DNA of 64,000 bases from Agrypnia vestita (Eukaryota > Arthropoda > Insecta > Trichoptera > Phryganeidae). Under the pieces are notes generated by a model. The model did no database searches and was not told the DNA's origin. It was given only the letters and a program-made list of their open reading frames with translations. How positions within the stretch are numbered: position 1 is the stretch's first letter; every line of letters starts with the position of its first letter. A program made the translations under genes and the position numbers. The stretch spans positions 79,423-143,422 of the forward strand of contig JADDOH010000325.1 in the NCBI GenBank assembly GCA_016648135.1, written 5' to 3'. Positions 10,953 through 40,084 of the stretch are shown one piece after another.

Positions 10953-12266
10953 CAGTGGTTCTTAACCTTTTAGTCCTGCGGTACCATTTGACAAAATTTT
11001 CGTTATGCTATGGACCACCCAGTTGGTTTATTGATTTGGAGGCAATATTCAGTAAATAAATGTAAGTAAATAAAGGGTTCTTTTAGATTTCAACAAATAA
11101 AAAACGTATAAAATTACTAAAACCACTTTTATTAATTTTATTTATTTTTTTAAAGTAAATTCACATGCCAATGCAAGCACAAAAATCTCATTAAAATGTA
11201 ATTGTAAATAATATTTAAAAAAAAATAAAAAAATCATGAAAGATTCTAATGAGATTTTTGTGCTTGCATACTTTTTACTAATTTATGAATCCTTGGTTCA
11301 GTGCTGTTGCAATAATTTTATTGAGCGTATCAAGCGAAGAAAAGTTTTTGTTTTCGGTTTTGTTGATCCATAGCTCGATTTTAGCGATATATGCCCTGAT
11401 TTTGTCTTAATGAGCAAATATATTGCTCATGCCTTGCAACTGCAAATTTCTTGAACCTTGCAGTTGAAGGTTCAATTTATTTAGTTACGTAAAAAATTGG
11501 CTATATAAGCAAAACCAATTTTAAATTCTAAGTCACAGAACTGGTCCAATAGCTCTTTGTTCTCCTTGTTAGTTAAGAATATTTTAACTTCCTCTTTTAG
11601 TTCGTACAACCTCGACAGCATGTTTGCTTTGGAAAGCCAACGTACTTTCGTGTGGAAAAGCAGAGTTTCGTGTTCAGAGTTCATATCAGAGTACAGTTGG
11701 TTGAAGAGACGAGTATTGAGCGCAGTCTTTTTAATAAAGTTAACTACTTTTATAGCTGTTTTCATCGTCAGAGCAAAGCATTCCGGGAGTGTTTTGGCTG
11801 CCAATGCTTGACGATGAATAACACAGTGCGTCGTGATTGCAGATGGATTTTTGGTTTTTATTAACGCTGCAAGACCAGATCGGGAACCAAGCATAGCAGG
11901 AGCGCCATCCGTACAAACCCCCGCCAGTTTTTCCCACATAAGTCCATGTTTCTCCTTATGTTGACTAATTGCGTCCATAACATCTGCACCTTGCAACGTC
12001 GTTTTAAGTTCTTGGGTTAATAGTAACTCCTCTTTAAAAGTTTTATTTTCATCCAAAAATCGAACATACACAAGTAATTAGCAACATTGCGAAACGTCAG
12101 TAGATTCATCACATAGTAATGCAAAATAAGTCGCAGTCGGGCGTGTAACGCGCTCGGGTTATGTCGTGTGGATTCTTATCACTTATTTATTGGTATGGCT
12201 CGCGGACCACTTGAAATGCTTCCAAGGACCGCTAGTGGTCCACGGACCACTGGTTAAGAACCACTG
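10953..12266 (-). mobile_element. hAT-family DNA transposon, deleted copy
   Basis: Terminal inverted repeats begin CAGTGGTTCTTAACC at 10953 and end GGTTAAGAACCACTG at 12266. A perfect 8-bp target duplication GCCTAAAG flanks them (10945-10952, 12267-12274). The length (1.3 kb) is short for an autonomous hAT, and the minus strand encodes only the middle of the transposase. The AT-rich left third (10990-11280) itself contains a short inverted repeat. Confidence 0.85.
11481..12071 (-). pseudogene. hAT transposase fragment (ZBED5/SCAND3-like)
   Basis: A 196-codon minus-strand frame with CTDGAPAMLG, THCVIHRQALAAK and FHTKVRWLSKANML. These are hallmark blocks of the transposase-derived ZBED5/SCAND3 type of hAT proteins. 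The BED zinc finger and the C-terminal dimerisation region are missing, so the copy is internally deleted. It is open but incomplete and would not be expected to work. Confidence 0.8.
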
Positions 12267-12504
12267 GCCTAAAGTATGAGTCGAAAATGAACCAATAAAA
12301 TTTGAACTAGCATTTTTAAATAAAGTTTTAATCATTTTATTTGACTTGTATTCAAGCAAATAAATTTTGAATATTTTGTATAAGTTACTTCAAATTTAGT
12401 CAAACGTTTTACAAAAAAATGCAGACTTTGGAGTCGCTTATCTCCCTAACTATTGATATTGATGTATTGATCTCGTACTATTTTCGATTCATAAATTAGT
12501 CAAG

Positions 12505-12640
12505 AACCTCAACAATCATTGAGCTTCATTTGAACACGTGCGAGTCGAGAGTTGTGCCCCAGGACAAAAGAGTGGCGCTCCACCCTCTCTGCCTACCCTT
12601 GCGGGGAAACGGCGTAATGGCAAGTTAGTTCGTTAGTTAT
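12505..12640. repeat. Dispersed repeat, inverted copy of 13095-13235
   Basis: It contains GGACAAAAGAGTGGCGCTCC and GGGGAAACGGCGTAATGG, which recur in reverse at 13095-13235. The motif looks like a LINE-derived tail common in moth and butterfly genomes (from memory, not searched). Confidence 0.5.
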
Positions 12641-13094
12641 TAATTTTTCGGCATTATTGTCAGTTTGATACACTAACTTTGTGTGTCTACATAGCAACAA
12701 TATAGAAATAGCAGCAAAGGATTAGTGGAAATACTCCAACAGACATGTGTCTGATATTCCAATTCTGTAATTAGGACATTCCGGCAATTTACCTGTTTGT
12801 CGGTACCTTTATCATTTCTCAATGTTTAAATATTTACGTGTAAACAAACAATGAAATGAACCAAATCTCTATTCAAACATTTTGTCGAAAGTGTAATTGG
12901 ATTTACCCGTATTCTCGTTTTGAAATATTGTGGACGGGCAAAAACTAGAAATATTGAATTTGAATTTGTAATTTTATGGCTAGATGGGTAAGTTAGATTT
13001 CTAGGGTATACTGCCATGTGTCGGATTCCTTTGCAGGGTCCATCACCAGGTCTGAAAAATCGGCGTCGGCCAGAAAGGTCGTGTATACATACTT

Positions 13095-13235
13095 ACTTAC
13101 TTACCATCACGCCGTTTCCCCGTGGGGATAGGCAGAGAGGATAGAGCGCCACACTCTTCTGTCCTGACATACAACTCTCGCCTCATCCACATTCATACAT
13201 CTCCGCATGCATGCTTGCCGGTTGTTGAGGTTTCG
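13095..13235. repeat. Dispersed repeat, inverted partner of 12505-12640
   Basis: It starts with a (CTTA)n run and CACGCCGTTTCCCCGTGGGG and is the reverse complement of the copy 450 bp to the left. The spacer 12640-13095 holds no recognisable gene. Confidence 0.5.
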
Positions 13236-13384
13236 TGTATACACGGCGGATACCCCAGAAAATTTTAATCGGAAGATTCTGGACGGCCGTGAAAACCTGT
13301 TTTTAATTTTAAATACTTATTTGGATTTTTCGGAACTTGTATTGTGTAGATTTTTTTAATGTACATACATACATACATATTTAT

Positions 13385-13500
13385 TAAAATAGATTTAAAA
13401 TACCTCATCATCTTCATCCCCTTGTCCTAGTAGTGTCGGGGGCCCAAAGACTTGACAAGGTGTTTCCATATTTCCCTTTCTTGGGGTGCTTCCGCATGAT
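13385..13500. repeat. Decayed LINE-related fragment
   Basis: It shares the block GACAAGGYGTTTCCATATT with 2855-2885. No open frame is left. From here to 14140 I see no gene; 13700-14140 is presumably upstream DNA of the trunk-like gene. Confidence 0.3.
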
Positions 13501-14241
13501 TCAATCAGTCTAGGACCCTTAATATATTTTTTTAATAAGGTAACCATCTCATAATAAAAGTATATTTAAAATTGGCGTCAATTCACCCAACCCCCCACTG
13601 CCTAACCCCCCACCATTTCGTAGGAGGCGGGGCCTGATTTATTTATTTTATCATCATCGTCATGATCAGCCCAATTCTTGCGATAAAACATCAAATATAC
13701 GCTATCTGATGTCAAATATAAAAAGGCGAGCGTTACTTGTACAAATTTTTAACATAACTGAGCGTAGTGCGATGTCGGGATTTAAAAATAGCTTAAAAGT
13801 TGAATTGTTTTCATCAAATAGAAGGCTGAAACTGAGGTAATTAATAAGCCCATTATCCGTCTTCGTTTGAAGACCGCCGAACGCTGCAATACTTTTATAT
13901 TATTTTAATGGGTTTTCCATTGTGAAGGGTACTCGGCTAATTCTAAGAATTTTAGGGGGTAAGAAAGGGAAGGATTACATTTAAAGCTGCAGGTCAGACA
14001 GAAAAGGGTAATTAAATATATATTTTTAAATTTACACTTGGAGTCAGTAAGGGAGTAAGGAGTCTGCTGTCTTCACACAGTCAGCATCGAGAGCTCAGCG
14101 GCAATGCTCGCTTTAAAGCTTTTTATAGTTGAAGTAATATAAGATTAACAGTAAATTGTGATAAATGGTGTAAATAATGGTATAATGGGAAAATAATAAG
14201 GATTCGGACTATTATAACATCGAATTTTTATAAATAGTGAA

Positions 14242-14934
14242 ATGGCGCAAGTTATTTTAAATACCTTTCTTCGCGCCGTTATACTGTTGGTATTTTCCGC
14301 GACGCGTGTCGGGTGCGCCAGCCTCGATGTCTCCAGGAACGGACGGTTCCACGGGTCCGGACCGGAGGTGGACGCGAAAATGGGCCTCGTGAGTTCGGGA
14401 TGCAACTCCCTGGAGCCGGAGCACCTCGCCGCCATCCTGGGGCCGGCGTACAACCCGCGCTACATGAGCCTGACGCCGCCGCAGCAGGCGGACGTAGATC
14501 CTTCGACCAAAAAGCGGAAAGTGGCCGATTTTTACCAGTTTTCCGTCGACGGAGGCTTCGCGGAGGAGATAGACGGGGCTCCCGCGTGGGAGATGGACCA
14601 CACTCGGACCCCAGCGGGATTCGAGGGGCGCGCGAAGAGGGCGGCTTCCCCCCCCAGACCCTGGGAGTGTCAGGCTACCGTTAAGTGGATCGATCTAGGC
14701 GCGGATTACTTTCCGAGGTATTTGCGAAGCGTCGAGTGCACCAAACACGATTGCTGGTATGGTAAATTCACCTGCAAGGCGAGGTCGTTCACCGTAAAAA
14801 TGCTGAGGAGGAAGCGAGGAAAGTGTGTCTTCCATAACAGGAGGGAGGAAGTGTCCGGTCTACCGCGGGAGTTGAGGGAGCTTTGGGTGTGGGAGGAGAG
14901 AGCGGTGAACTTTTGTTGCGACTGCGCCGCGTAA
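14242..14934 (+). CDS. trk: Trunk-like Torso ligand (cystine-knot growth factor)
   Basis: Single-exon gene for a 230-aa secreted protein. Residues 1-25 form a signal peptide (hydrophobic AVILLVFSA, then GCAS). The proprotein carries LGPAYNPRYMSL (66-77), a block typical of Trunk and distantly like Noggin. GRAKR at 129-133 is a furin-type cleavage site. The predicted mature C-terminal domain (134-230) has eight cysteines at 143, 166, 171, 178, 195, 225, 226 and 228. The flanking motifs WEC, VEC, CWYGKFTCKA and FCCDC match the Trunk/PTTH cystine-knot fold. Trunk activates the receptor tyrosine kinase Torso, known for embryonic terminal patterning and related to PTTH signalling. The start is the first ATG after AT-rich leader DNA and gives a clean signal peptide. 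PTTH itself is less likely because of the WEC...DLG...YGKFTCKA pattern and total length. Confidence 0.85.
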   Translation: MAQVILNTFLRAVILLVFSATRVGCASLDVSRNGRFHGSGPEVDAKMGLVSSGCNSLEPEHLAAILGPAYNPRYMSLTPPQQADVDPSTKKRKVADFYQFSVDGGFAEEIDGAPAWEMDHTRTPAGFEGRAKRAASPPRPWECQATVKWIDLGADYFPRYLRSVECTKHDCWYGKFTCKARSFTVKMLRRKRGKCVFHNRREEVSGLPRELRELWVWEERAVNFCCDCAA

Positions 14935-14938
14935 TAAA
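14933..14938 (+). terminator. AATAAA overlapping the trunk stop codon
   Basis: The stop TAA (14932-14934) overlaps an AATAAA hexamer. If it were used, the 3' UTR would be only about 15-30 nt. Other candidate signals lie further down in AT-rich DNA, so use is uncertain. Confidence 0.3.
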
Positions 14939-15278
14939 TACGACCGCTATTGATATGTTTGAAAAAATCTTTTTTTTGTGTTGACACCAGTGAGCTTGTT
15001 TTCTTGAAGAAATCAGCATTCTTTACACGTGTACATATTTAATTAATTTTAAGATTTACCTACGTAGATGTACCTACGCCTACCAGTTATTTTATAACTT
15101 AGGATCGTTAACCTGTACAAAATAATATCTTATTCTGCTTTAATATTTATAAGAAATAGATTGACGATAATATTTCAATATATTAACATAGATATTAGGT
15201 CTGTGCCTTATTATAATCCATTTCAAGATTGTATCCATTGTGCTATCAAACCGTGCACAGAATGAAAGATACAAAATA

Positions 15279-15807
15279 CAGGGTTATTTGGAAAACATTA
15301 ATAACCTCGCAGGACTATATTACTGCCTTGATTATGAGTCGAAAATGTTCAAGCTCTCACGACCTAATTTCAATAGTTATGGAGATAGGCGACAACAAAG
15401 TTTGCATTTTTTTTTCAATATTTCCGACTTTTTGTAAAACGTTGGACTATCATTACAGTAACTAATGTCGATTACGAAAAATTCATTCGTTTCAATACAA
15501 GTTAAATAAAATGATAAAAACCCTGAAAAATTTCCAATTGGAAGTGTTTGTGTTTGTGTTTTATTATTTTATTTGACATGTATTTAAGGGAATGAATTTT
15601 TCATATTAGATATAAGTAACTGTAATGATAGTCCAAAATTTTACAAAAAAAATAAGTGAGAAATATTGAAAAAAAAAAATGCAAACTTTGATGTCGCATA
15701 TCTCCATAACTATTGAAATTAGGTCACGATAGCTTGAACATTTTCGACTCATAATCAAGACAGGAATATAGTCCTGCGAGGTTATTAATGTTTCCCAAAT
15801 AACCCTG
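15279..15807. mobile_element. Full-length palindromic MITE, TA-flanked
   Basis: The ends CAGGGTTATTTGG... and ...CCAAATAACCCTG are inverted copies next to TA at 15277-15278 and 15808-15809. The arms pair for over 200 nt, including TATGAGTCGAAAATGTTCA and GTTATGGAGATA. TA duplications and CAGGG ends suggest mobilisation by a Tc1/mariner-type transposase (inference). Open frames on both strands here are by-products of the palindrome. The same family recurs at 10905-12505, 16764-17000, 40085-40590, 43225-43600, 45815-45905 and 59838-60480. Confidence 0.75.
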
Positions 15808-16763
15808 TATATTCTGTATAAGAATTCCAGGAGGCCTCATAATTTTAATAAAATCTTCCCATAACCTTAATTGATATGAAATAATAATATCCCAGTGCTT
15901 GTAAATAATAAACCGGTGTGTGCGCTGCACAATGTAGGATAGTCTATGAACCAGAGATGTTTTTTTTTAAGAAACATTTTTAATAATTGTAATCATTTGA
16001 AAATTTTTAATTCAGACTTTTCTACTATATATTTTATACTATTGTGCATATACAAAATTTGTACAAATAAACTTTTGATGAAATGTCGATCTTGTTTTCT
16101 AGATTAAAATTAAATTTTCATAACAAATCCAAATGGACTATTCAAAGATTCTAAAACCTTGTACTAGTATTGCTCATCCATCAAGGTTAATTCTTTGACT
16201 AAAGTGGGATTTTGATTTTTAAATATGTGTTATATTATGTAATGATAATGAGTTAAATAGTTAAAACCTTTCAACGATTATAAATTTAGTAAATAATCCG
16301 ACTAATGTACTGTAGAATGTACCCCCATTGTTAATACTTATTGTGAATATTTTAGGGATTTTGCAGCCTTTCATAGACATGTTCGCAATTTTAAAATATA
16401 TTTAAATTTAATGGGTTATGCTAATCCAAAACCTTATTTCTTTATGCAATTTAAGGTGATAAATAAGTTCATTTTTTAATGTATCGTTATCTCTTGATGG
16501 ATGTGCTTTAAATACTGTTTGATACAGTGATGTTAAAATTATGTATTATGTAAAATCTGTTACGTTTCATACATATGTGCAGTATGTGCATTGTTTTAAT
16601 GCAGTAGAGTTAGTATTTCAATAGTGTATGTATAATATATTTAGATGATATTCGGTGAAGATGATTGTAAATAGTAGGCATTATGTACATATAAAATGGT
16701 CAGCATATATATTAGGACTGTGAATTAATGTAAATATGTGATTGTGGCGAATAAATAAATACA

Positions 16764-17000
16764 GTGATGGAAATTAATAATTGCGTTTGTTTTAAAAAAA
16801 TATGTATTGAAGGGAATACATTTTTCATAATCAACATAAGTTACTGTAATAATAGTTCAACTTTTTGCAAAAAATTAGTCCGAGATATTGTAAAAAAAAT
16901 ACAAACTTTGATATTGAACATTTTCGACTTATTATCAAGGCAAGAATTCACCTGTAAAGCTTTTGCTACTAGCTTTGAGACATCCTGTATAGGGATGTAA
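16764..17000. mobile_element. Fragment of the CAGGGT palindromic MITE family
   Basis: It matches the right arm of 15279-15807 (AAGTTACTGTAATAATAGTTC, ACATTTTCGACTTATTATCAAG, ends GAGACATCCTGTAT). The left arm is missing. The stretch 15808-16763 between the copies is AT-rich with no gene seen. Confidence 0.55.
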
Positions 17001-19739
17001 GTAAATATATATTTTTCTGAGTAGTAGATGGTGTTCCAGTTAAAATTAATATAGTTTTCTCCTCTCTTTCTTTGTTAGCATTTGTGTAAAGTAAATATTT
17101 ATTATGTTTATACTTAAAGGACTTCACTAAATAGCTCTGAAATATACAATTGTTCTTATTCCTTCATTCTTCTAACTCCTATTCCACCCTATACGATACT
17201 ACGATGGCGTTGCATGATTCAAGGTGAAAAGGTAAATGAATAAAAAATCACACCTTTAAAATACTTTTTTGTTGTTTAATCAATTTGTATCAATACAGGT
17301 CCAACACAAGATTCCTAACTTTGTACAATGTATGTATGACTTAATATAGGCTAACTATAATATTAATTATAAACTACATAGGCTTGAAGACGTTTAAATG
17401 GCAGTGTCGAGACGTAGTATGCAAAATAGCAATATAAATCTTTATAAGTAATTTGGTAGGCGGACATTAATAATAATCAATATTATGAACACAGAATGAG
17501 AACAGTCACTGAATGAATATGGCAGTAGCATAAAAAGTAGTACATAAATATATGAAAATAACTTATGTTAAATATTAAATTAGAAATGCAATTGTATAAA
17601 AAATTATCCCAGAAAATTTTACCTTGAGTAAATTTTGTTTTAATTAGGTACATAATATGAATGGTATAGGACAGAAATGAATTCTAACTTTCAATATATC
17701 TAAGCTAACAAAAAAAGCAATAAAAAATATATTAGAATGACATCACATCTTTTTACCCACCAAATTTATTGAAAAGGTAGTTGGTTCTATAGTAATCAGC
17801 TCATTTGAGATACACATGTTTGTAACTGACATTATAGCCAGAGTAGAGATAAAAAAAAGTAAAAAATTGGTATGCTTTTGATAAAATATTTTTAAAATAT
17901 ACAGACATGTTTTTTAAAGCAATTATTAAGTATAAAACTATCACTGTAAGCCAGATATTCTCGTATTCATATTTACTATATTCTCGTCAACTGCATAGTG
18001 ACAGTTTGTTTTTATATTTCTCATTTCTTTCCTGAACCCTTCATATATGTATAATCTACTATCCACTTTTTTTTACTATGTTAAAAGAAGGAAAGACATT
18101 TTAAATGACCATTTGGCAAACCTTAAAGAAACTACAATTTAATAAAATATTAAAAAATGACTATTTGTAATATGTATAAAAATTTATTATTACAATGTTA
18201 ACAGCAGAAATAAAAAAAATATTCAAGTATTCATTTATTTTAAAAATAATTCAACAAAGTTATGTATGCGATAATTTATCACTTTTAAATAACAATGGCA
18301 TTTCAACAATGGCGAATTAAACAACATTCAATAATGATTTATTTATTTTTGAAATACTGTATGAATCTTGGTCGACAACAGTTTTACAAATCACAAGAGG
18401 GCAAAATGTAAAAAATTTATATTGTTGAAAAAAAAAAGTTTGAAATACAAAATATCAAAACAGAATAGTAATGATTTTGTGTTCTTCATACTTTGACTAT
18501 AATTTTTTTGTACCTATGTTTGATTGAATGGTGTATTTATTATTTTAAAGAGTAAGATATCTCACACCCACATTCAAAGATTTATATGTTAAAATTAAAA
18601 TCAAAGTACAACCATTTTTCAATAGTCAAACAGTGAAATATTCCTTTTTTAATGCCAATTAAGTCAGTCAGTCATATAAAAATAGAGGAAGATCATTCTA
18701 GATGGCGGGTGATTGTACTTCTGATAGTGTAAAGATTAAAACATTAAATATAAATGCTTAAAAGTCATTAAACACGTTTATAGGATCTGAATTAAATGTT
18801 CCAGAAGGGAAACACGTTGAATGAAAAAAAAAACAGTATGATTAACAATGCACAGAAATACTGAAAATAACTAGGATAAGTCTAATCTTAATGTAAGTAA
18901 TTCTAATTATCTTTATCTATAAATTAGTTGCCTTTATTTTCATTGAAGTTTCACATTCTTATCCTGCGTAATCTGAGATTTAAAAAATTTATCTTTAAAT
19001 GAGCAGAATTTAAAAAAGTGAACACATTTGATCTAATAATATTAAAGCAAATATGTATTATAATTTTTTTTTATCGAGTTATTAATTGAGATGAAACTAA
19101 ACATATAAATATTTTAAGATAAATAGTTTTTGTTTGAAACACTCAAGCTAAGAATATGAAGATTTAAGAATCTCAGATTATAAACTGCAATCCGTACATT
19201 CAACCACAACCGATCAAATCAAATAAATTATAAAAATGGCAGTAAGGAATTATGCGTAGGTCTATGTTAAAGTTTAATTTTCAATGTGATTTATTTAATC
19301 AACAATCTTACAACTATCTCAGAGGCTCCTAGCGATGGCACACCACAGATCCGAAATTCTGCTCAACAAATATTATTTCACAGAGATGAGACATTCAGAG
19401 AAAACATTTCAAACATCCTCAGCTGTGGAGATATGTATTAATAATATTGATAGTTTATCCGAGTTAAAAGGAAATGTAAAACGAAAACGCAAAAAAATAA
19501 TTTAAAATAAACAGAAAGTCGACTATAAAAATGACAATTATTTTAAAAATTCAAAAAATAAAAGTTGGATGTGTTGATTAATGTGTAACACACATGTTTC
19601 AATTATTGTAAAAAAAAAGTTATGTCATTTGGAAGACGGAGAAAATCCTATGGGAAAATAAATTAAAACAGTGCGCAACTGAGGACATTGAAAAGATCTA
19701 CTAGTAAATAAAATAATTTACATTATTAAAACTAATATC
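17001..19739. other. No gene found; possible long 3' UTR of fibrillin
   Basis: 2.7 kb of AT-rich DNA without a convincing open frame or recognisable repeat. The part next to 19740 must include the fibrillin 3' UTR. How far that runs cannot be read from sequence; poly(A)-type hexamers on the minus strand occur repeatedly. Confidence 0.4.
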
Positions 19740-37450
<17,711 letters not shown>

Positions 37451-37668
37451 CTGTAATGTAGAATTGATTTTTTAAATTTACGCTGTTTGATTATTATTTA
37501 TAGGATAGGATAATTCACTGTGTTATTCTAACTGGTGGTCGTGATATGCAAATATTAATTTAACCTTATCTGGTGGTGAAATAGCCAAATACTTTTTTAT
37601 AAAAAATAAAGAAAACATAGTACATCGTTAACTAAATTTATGTAGTGAATATTTTTAAAATTTTAATA

Positions 37669-38958
37669 TTAGGTCCTTACATATGAAATTGGCGTTTAGT
37701 ATGGGAAGAACATAAAGCCGATTTTTTTTTATTATAATATATTTATTTAATCAAAGTATGTACCATTGCTATCTATGCACTTTTGCCATCTCATAGGTAG
37801 TTCATCGATCCCTTTACTAAAAAAACCATTCGGACGGGAATCGATAAAATCTTTGAAGGCGGTTTGGACTGCCCCATCGGAGTTGAATTTTTTCCTTTGC
37901 AAGAAGTTATCCAAATTTCGAAAAAAATGGTAATCTGTTGGGGCAAGGTCCGGAGAGTACGGTGGATGTCTTAGACATTCCAATTGAAGCTCCTCTAATT
38001 TGGTAGCCGTCTGTTGTGCAGTGTGTGGTCTAGCGTTATCATGAAGCAGCAGTGGCCTAGAGCGATTAACCAGCCTCGGTTGTTTAGCAGCTAGCTTTTC
38101 CATCATGGTTTGCAGTTGCTGACAATAGACATCTGCCGTAATCGTCTGGCCAGATTTAAGACAGCTGTAGTGAACGACACCAGCACTAGTCCACCAAACG
38201 CTCACAAGTAACTTTTTTGGAGTCAATTTTCGCTTGGGGCATGGTTTGGCTGGTTCGGCAGGGTTCAGCCATTGCGATGAGCGCTTCCGATTATCGTACA
38301 GGATCCACTTTTCATCACAGGTAATGATTCGATTTAAAATCCCTTCATTATTGTGCCGGTTGAGTAATGCAACGCAGCAGTCAACGCGCGTTTGTTGATT
38401 TGCTTCACTCAATTCGTGAGGTACCCACCTTTCAAGCTTTTTCACCTTACCAATTTGCTTCAAGTGGATTAAAACAGTTTTATCACTAACACAGCAGCCT
38501 GCAGCTAGCTAACTCGGATGTGGTTTGCGATGGATCCGCTTCCACAATAGCCTTCAATTCTTCATTATCAACTTTGGTCTCCGGCCGTCCACGGGGCTTG
38601 TTCTGCAGGTCGAAATTTCCAGAACGAAAACGTTGGAACCAAAAACGCACTGTGTTTTCTTTTGCGGCACCGTCGCCATACACATCATTAATCCTTCGAG
38701 CCGTTTCTGCAGCACTGGTGCCACGGTGGAACTCGTACTCGTAAATAACGCGATATTTCAAGTTTTTCATTTCGTAAACTGAGTGACGCAAACAAAAAAA
38801 CAATTGAGGAAAAAACAAATGAATTATAATTTTCAAAACACAAATACATGAGTAAATAGCTGTATAAATTTGGATTTGGAATTCCTAACCAAAGAGAAGA
38901 TATTTGAGATCAAATTTGCCAGTACGGCAAAACGCCAATTTCATATGTAAGGACCTAA
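37669..38958 (-). mobile_element. Mariner transposon, nearly complete
   Basis: Terminal inverted repeats TTAGGTCCTTACATATGAAA (37669) and the complement ending at 38958 are flanked by TA (37667-37668, 38959-38960). The length of 1290 bp is normal for mariner. The transposase reads from 38770 to 37747 with one frameshift. The near-identity of the ends suggests a fairly recent insertion. It lies 5' of the last identifiable fibrillin exon. Confidence 0.9.
37747..38770 (-). pseudogene. Mariner transposase, one frameshift
   Basis: The start ATG at 38770 gives MKNLKYRVIYEYEFHRG and a helix-turn-helix N-terminus (GAAKENTVRFWFQRFRSGNF). The catalytic part has ITCDEKW, LLHDNARPHTAQ and YSPDLAPTDYHFF with 34 residues between the last two Asp, i.e. 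DD34D. Around 38507-38512 a 4-bp GCTA duplication in TTAGCTAGCTGCAGG shifts the frame after SELA; without it the frame would be continuous. The WVPHELSE linker is conserved. Otherwise intact. Confidence 0.85.
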
Positions 38959-39639
38959 TATAATAGAAATTTAAAAACATAAAAGTAATAATGTAGAGTG
39001 AAAAGATATATGTAGTACAAGCTTTGAATGTCATATTATAATAAAAAATATACATACAAATACAAATCAATTATTTAAGTCCAATTCGACAAATACTAGT
39101 AATCTTACAATACTCCTTTTAATATATGTTTGAATAATATACAGTTATCGGCAAAGACGTGCTTTGCCATCTTGCTCGTATCTGTTTGCTAGTCTAGGAA
39201 GCCTTTGCAGTGGGGAATTAAAGATATAGTTAGTAGCTGCAGTTTCCACGGCAAAACCTGCATGCATGACTTCTAGTTATGCGAGACGGAACACATAAGC
39301 AGATACGTTCTAGTTTTTGTTCCAGCTATCTCTCCATCGCTTCGTCAGTGTTAAATATATTGAGAAAAATTTTCTCGCATACTATAACTTTGGCAACCAT
39401 TGCACTAGAATACGTCTGGAAATTATTACATTTTTCCTACTCCTTTCTAGATCAGTTACAATTAAATTACCAGTTAAATTATTTACTGACTGAAACAATT
39501 TTCTATTGACAGCCGACACTTCATAACATAAGATTACTGCTCAAAACACATCACCCCCACCATTCAAAACAAGTAGGATTACTGATCAGTCATGTTGTCT
39601 CAAACAGTTGAAATACATTAATACTTATAATTTTTTCAG

Positions 39640-39831
39640 GTGATTCAGTTTTTCTTCTTTGCTGGTCTGATGTTTGCGGCCACCATTGTGTTCTACTTCC
39701 TGACACTGCGTCACGAGAGGCACATAGAAATACCAGATGGTTGTGACGACACCGACACACCAAATGAAAACACCGTGCTTTCCGACAAATACACAGAAAT
39801 CATGCAAATTGATGACACTTTAGATCATTAG
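39640..39831 (+). CDS. Candidate last exon of a plus-strand membrane protein
   Basis: Preceded by a good acceptor (TTTTTTCAG), 63 codons then TAG. It encodes VIQFFFFAGLMFAATIVFYF, a clear membrane helix, then a charged cytoplasmic-type tail (TLRHERHIEIPDG...DKYTEIMQIDDTLDH). It looks like the end of a multi-pass transporter, but I cannot name the family. No matching upstream exon is convincing; 39150-39350 has short degenerate frames. It could be an isolated fragment. Confidence 0.4.
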   Translation: MIQFFFFAGLMFAATIVFYFLTLRHERHIEIPDGCDDTDTPNENTVLSDKYTEIMQIDDTLDH

Positions 39832-40084
39832 GATAATATTAATCTTATGCTAAATATCCTATCTCGCTTGAGAAACACTTTTAGTGTCATCTCTTGTGGT
39901 ACACAGAAAGCAACAAAACTCTTCTGGAGCACTAAGTTGCTAAATTGCGCAATCATTTTTGAATTACCATAACAAAACCATAGTATACTTAAGACAAAAG
40001 AGCATAAAGATCTGAGATGGTTCAGATTATTGTCTGCAATTTTAGGCTATTTATTGGATATACATACGTACTAGTACTATACAA

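Larger units (their letters stand above)
10905..12505. mobile_element. Dispersed MITE copy split by a hAT insertion
   Basis: 10905-10952 and 12275-12505 together form one copy of the palindromic family described at 15279-15807 and 59838-60480 (CAGGGTATAACA..., then TATGAGTCGAAAATG). The hAT element at 10953-12266 sits inside it. The right side is cut off by the repeat starting near 12505. Confidence 0.6.

Noticed and set aside
39130..39360. Short readings before the 39640 exon that might be earlier exons (for example RYVLVFVPAIS)
   Set aside because: Interrupted by stops and without convincing paired splice sites; cannot be tied to the exon.
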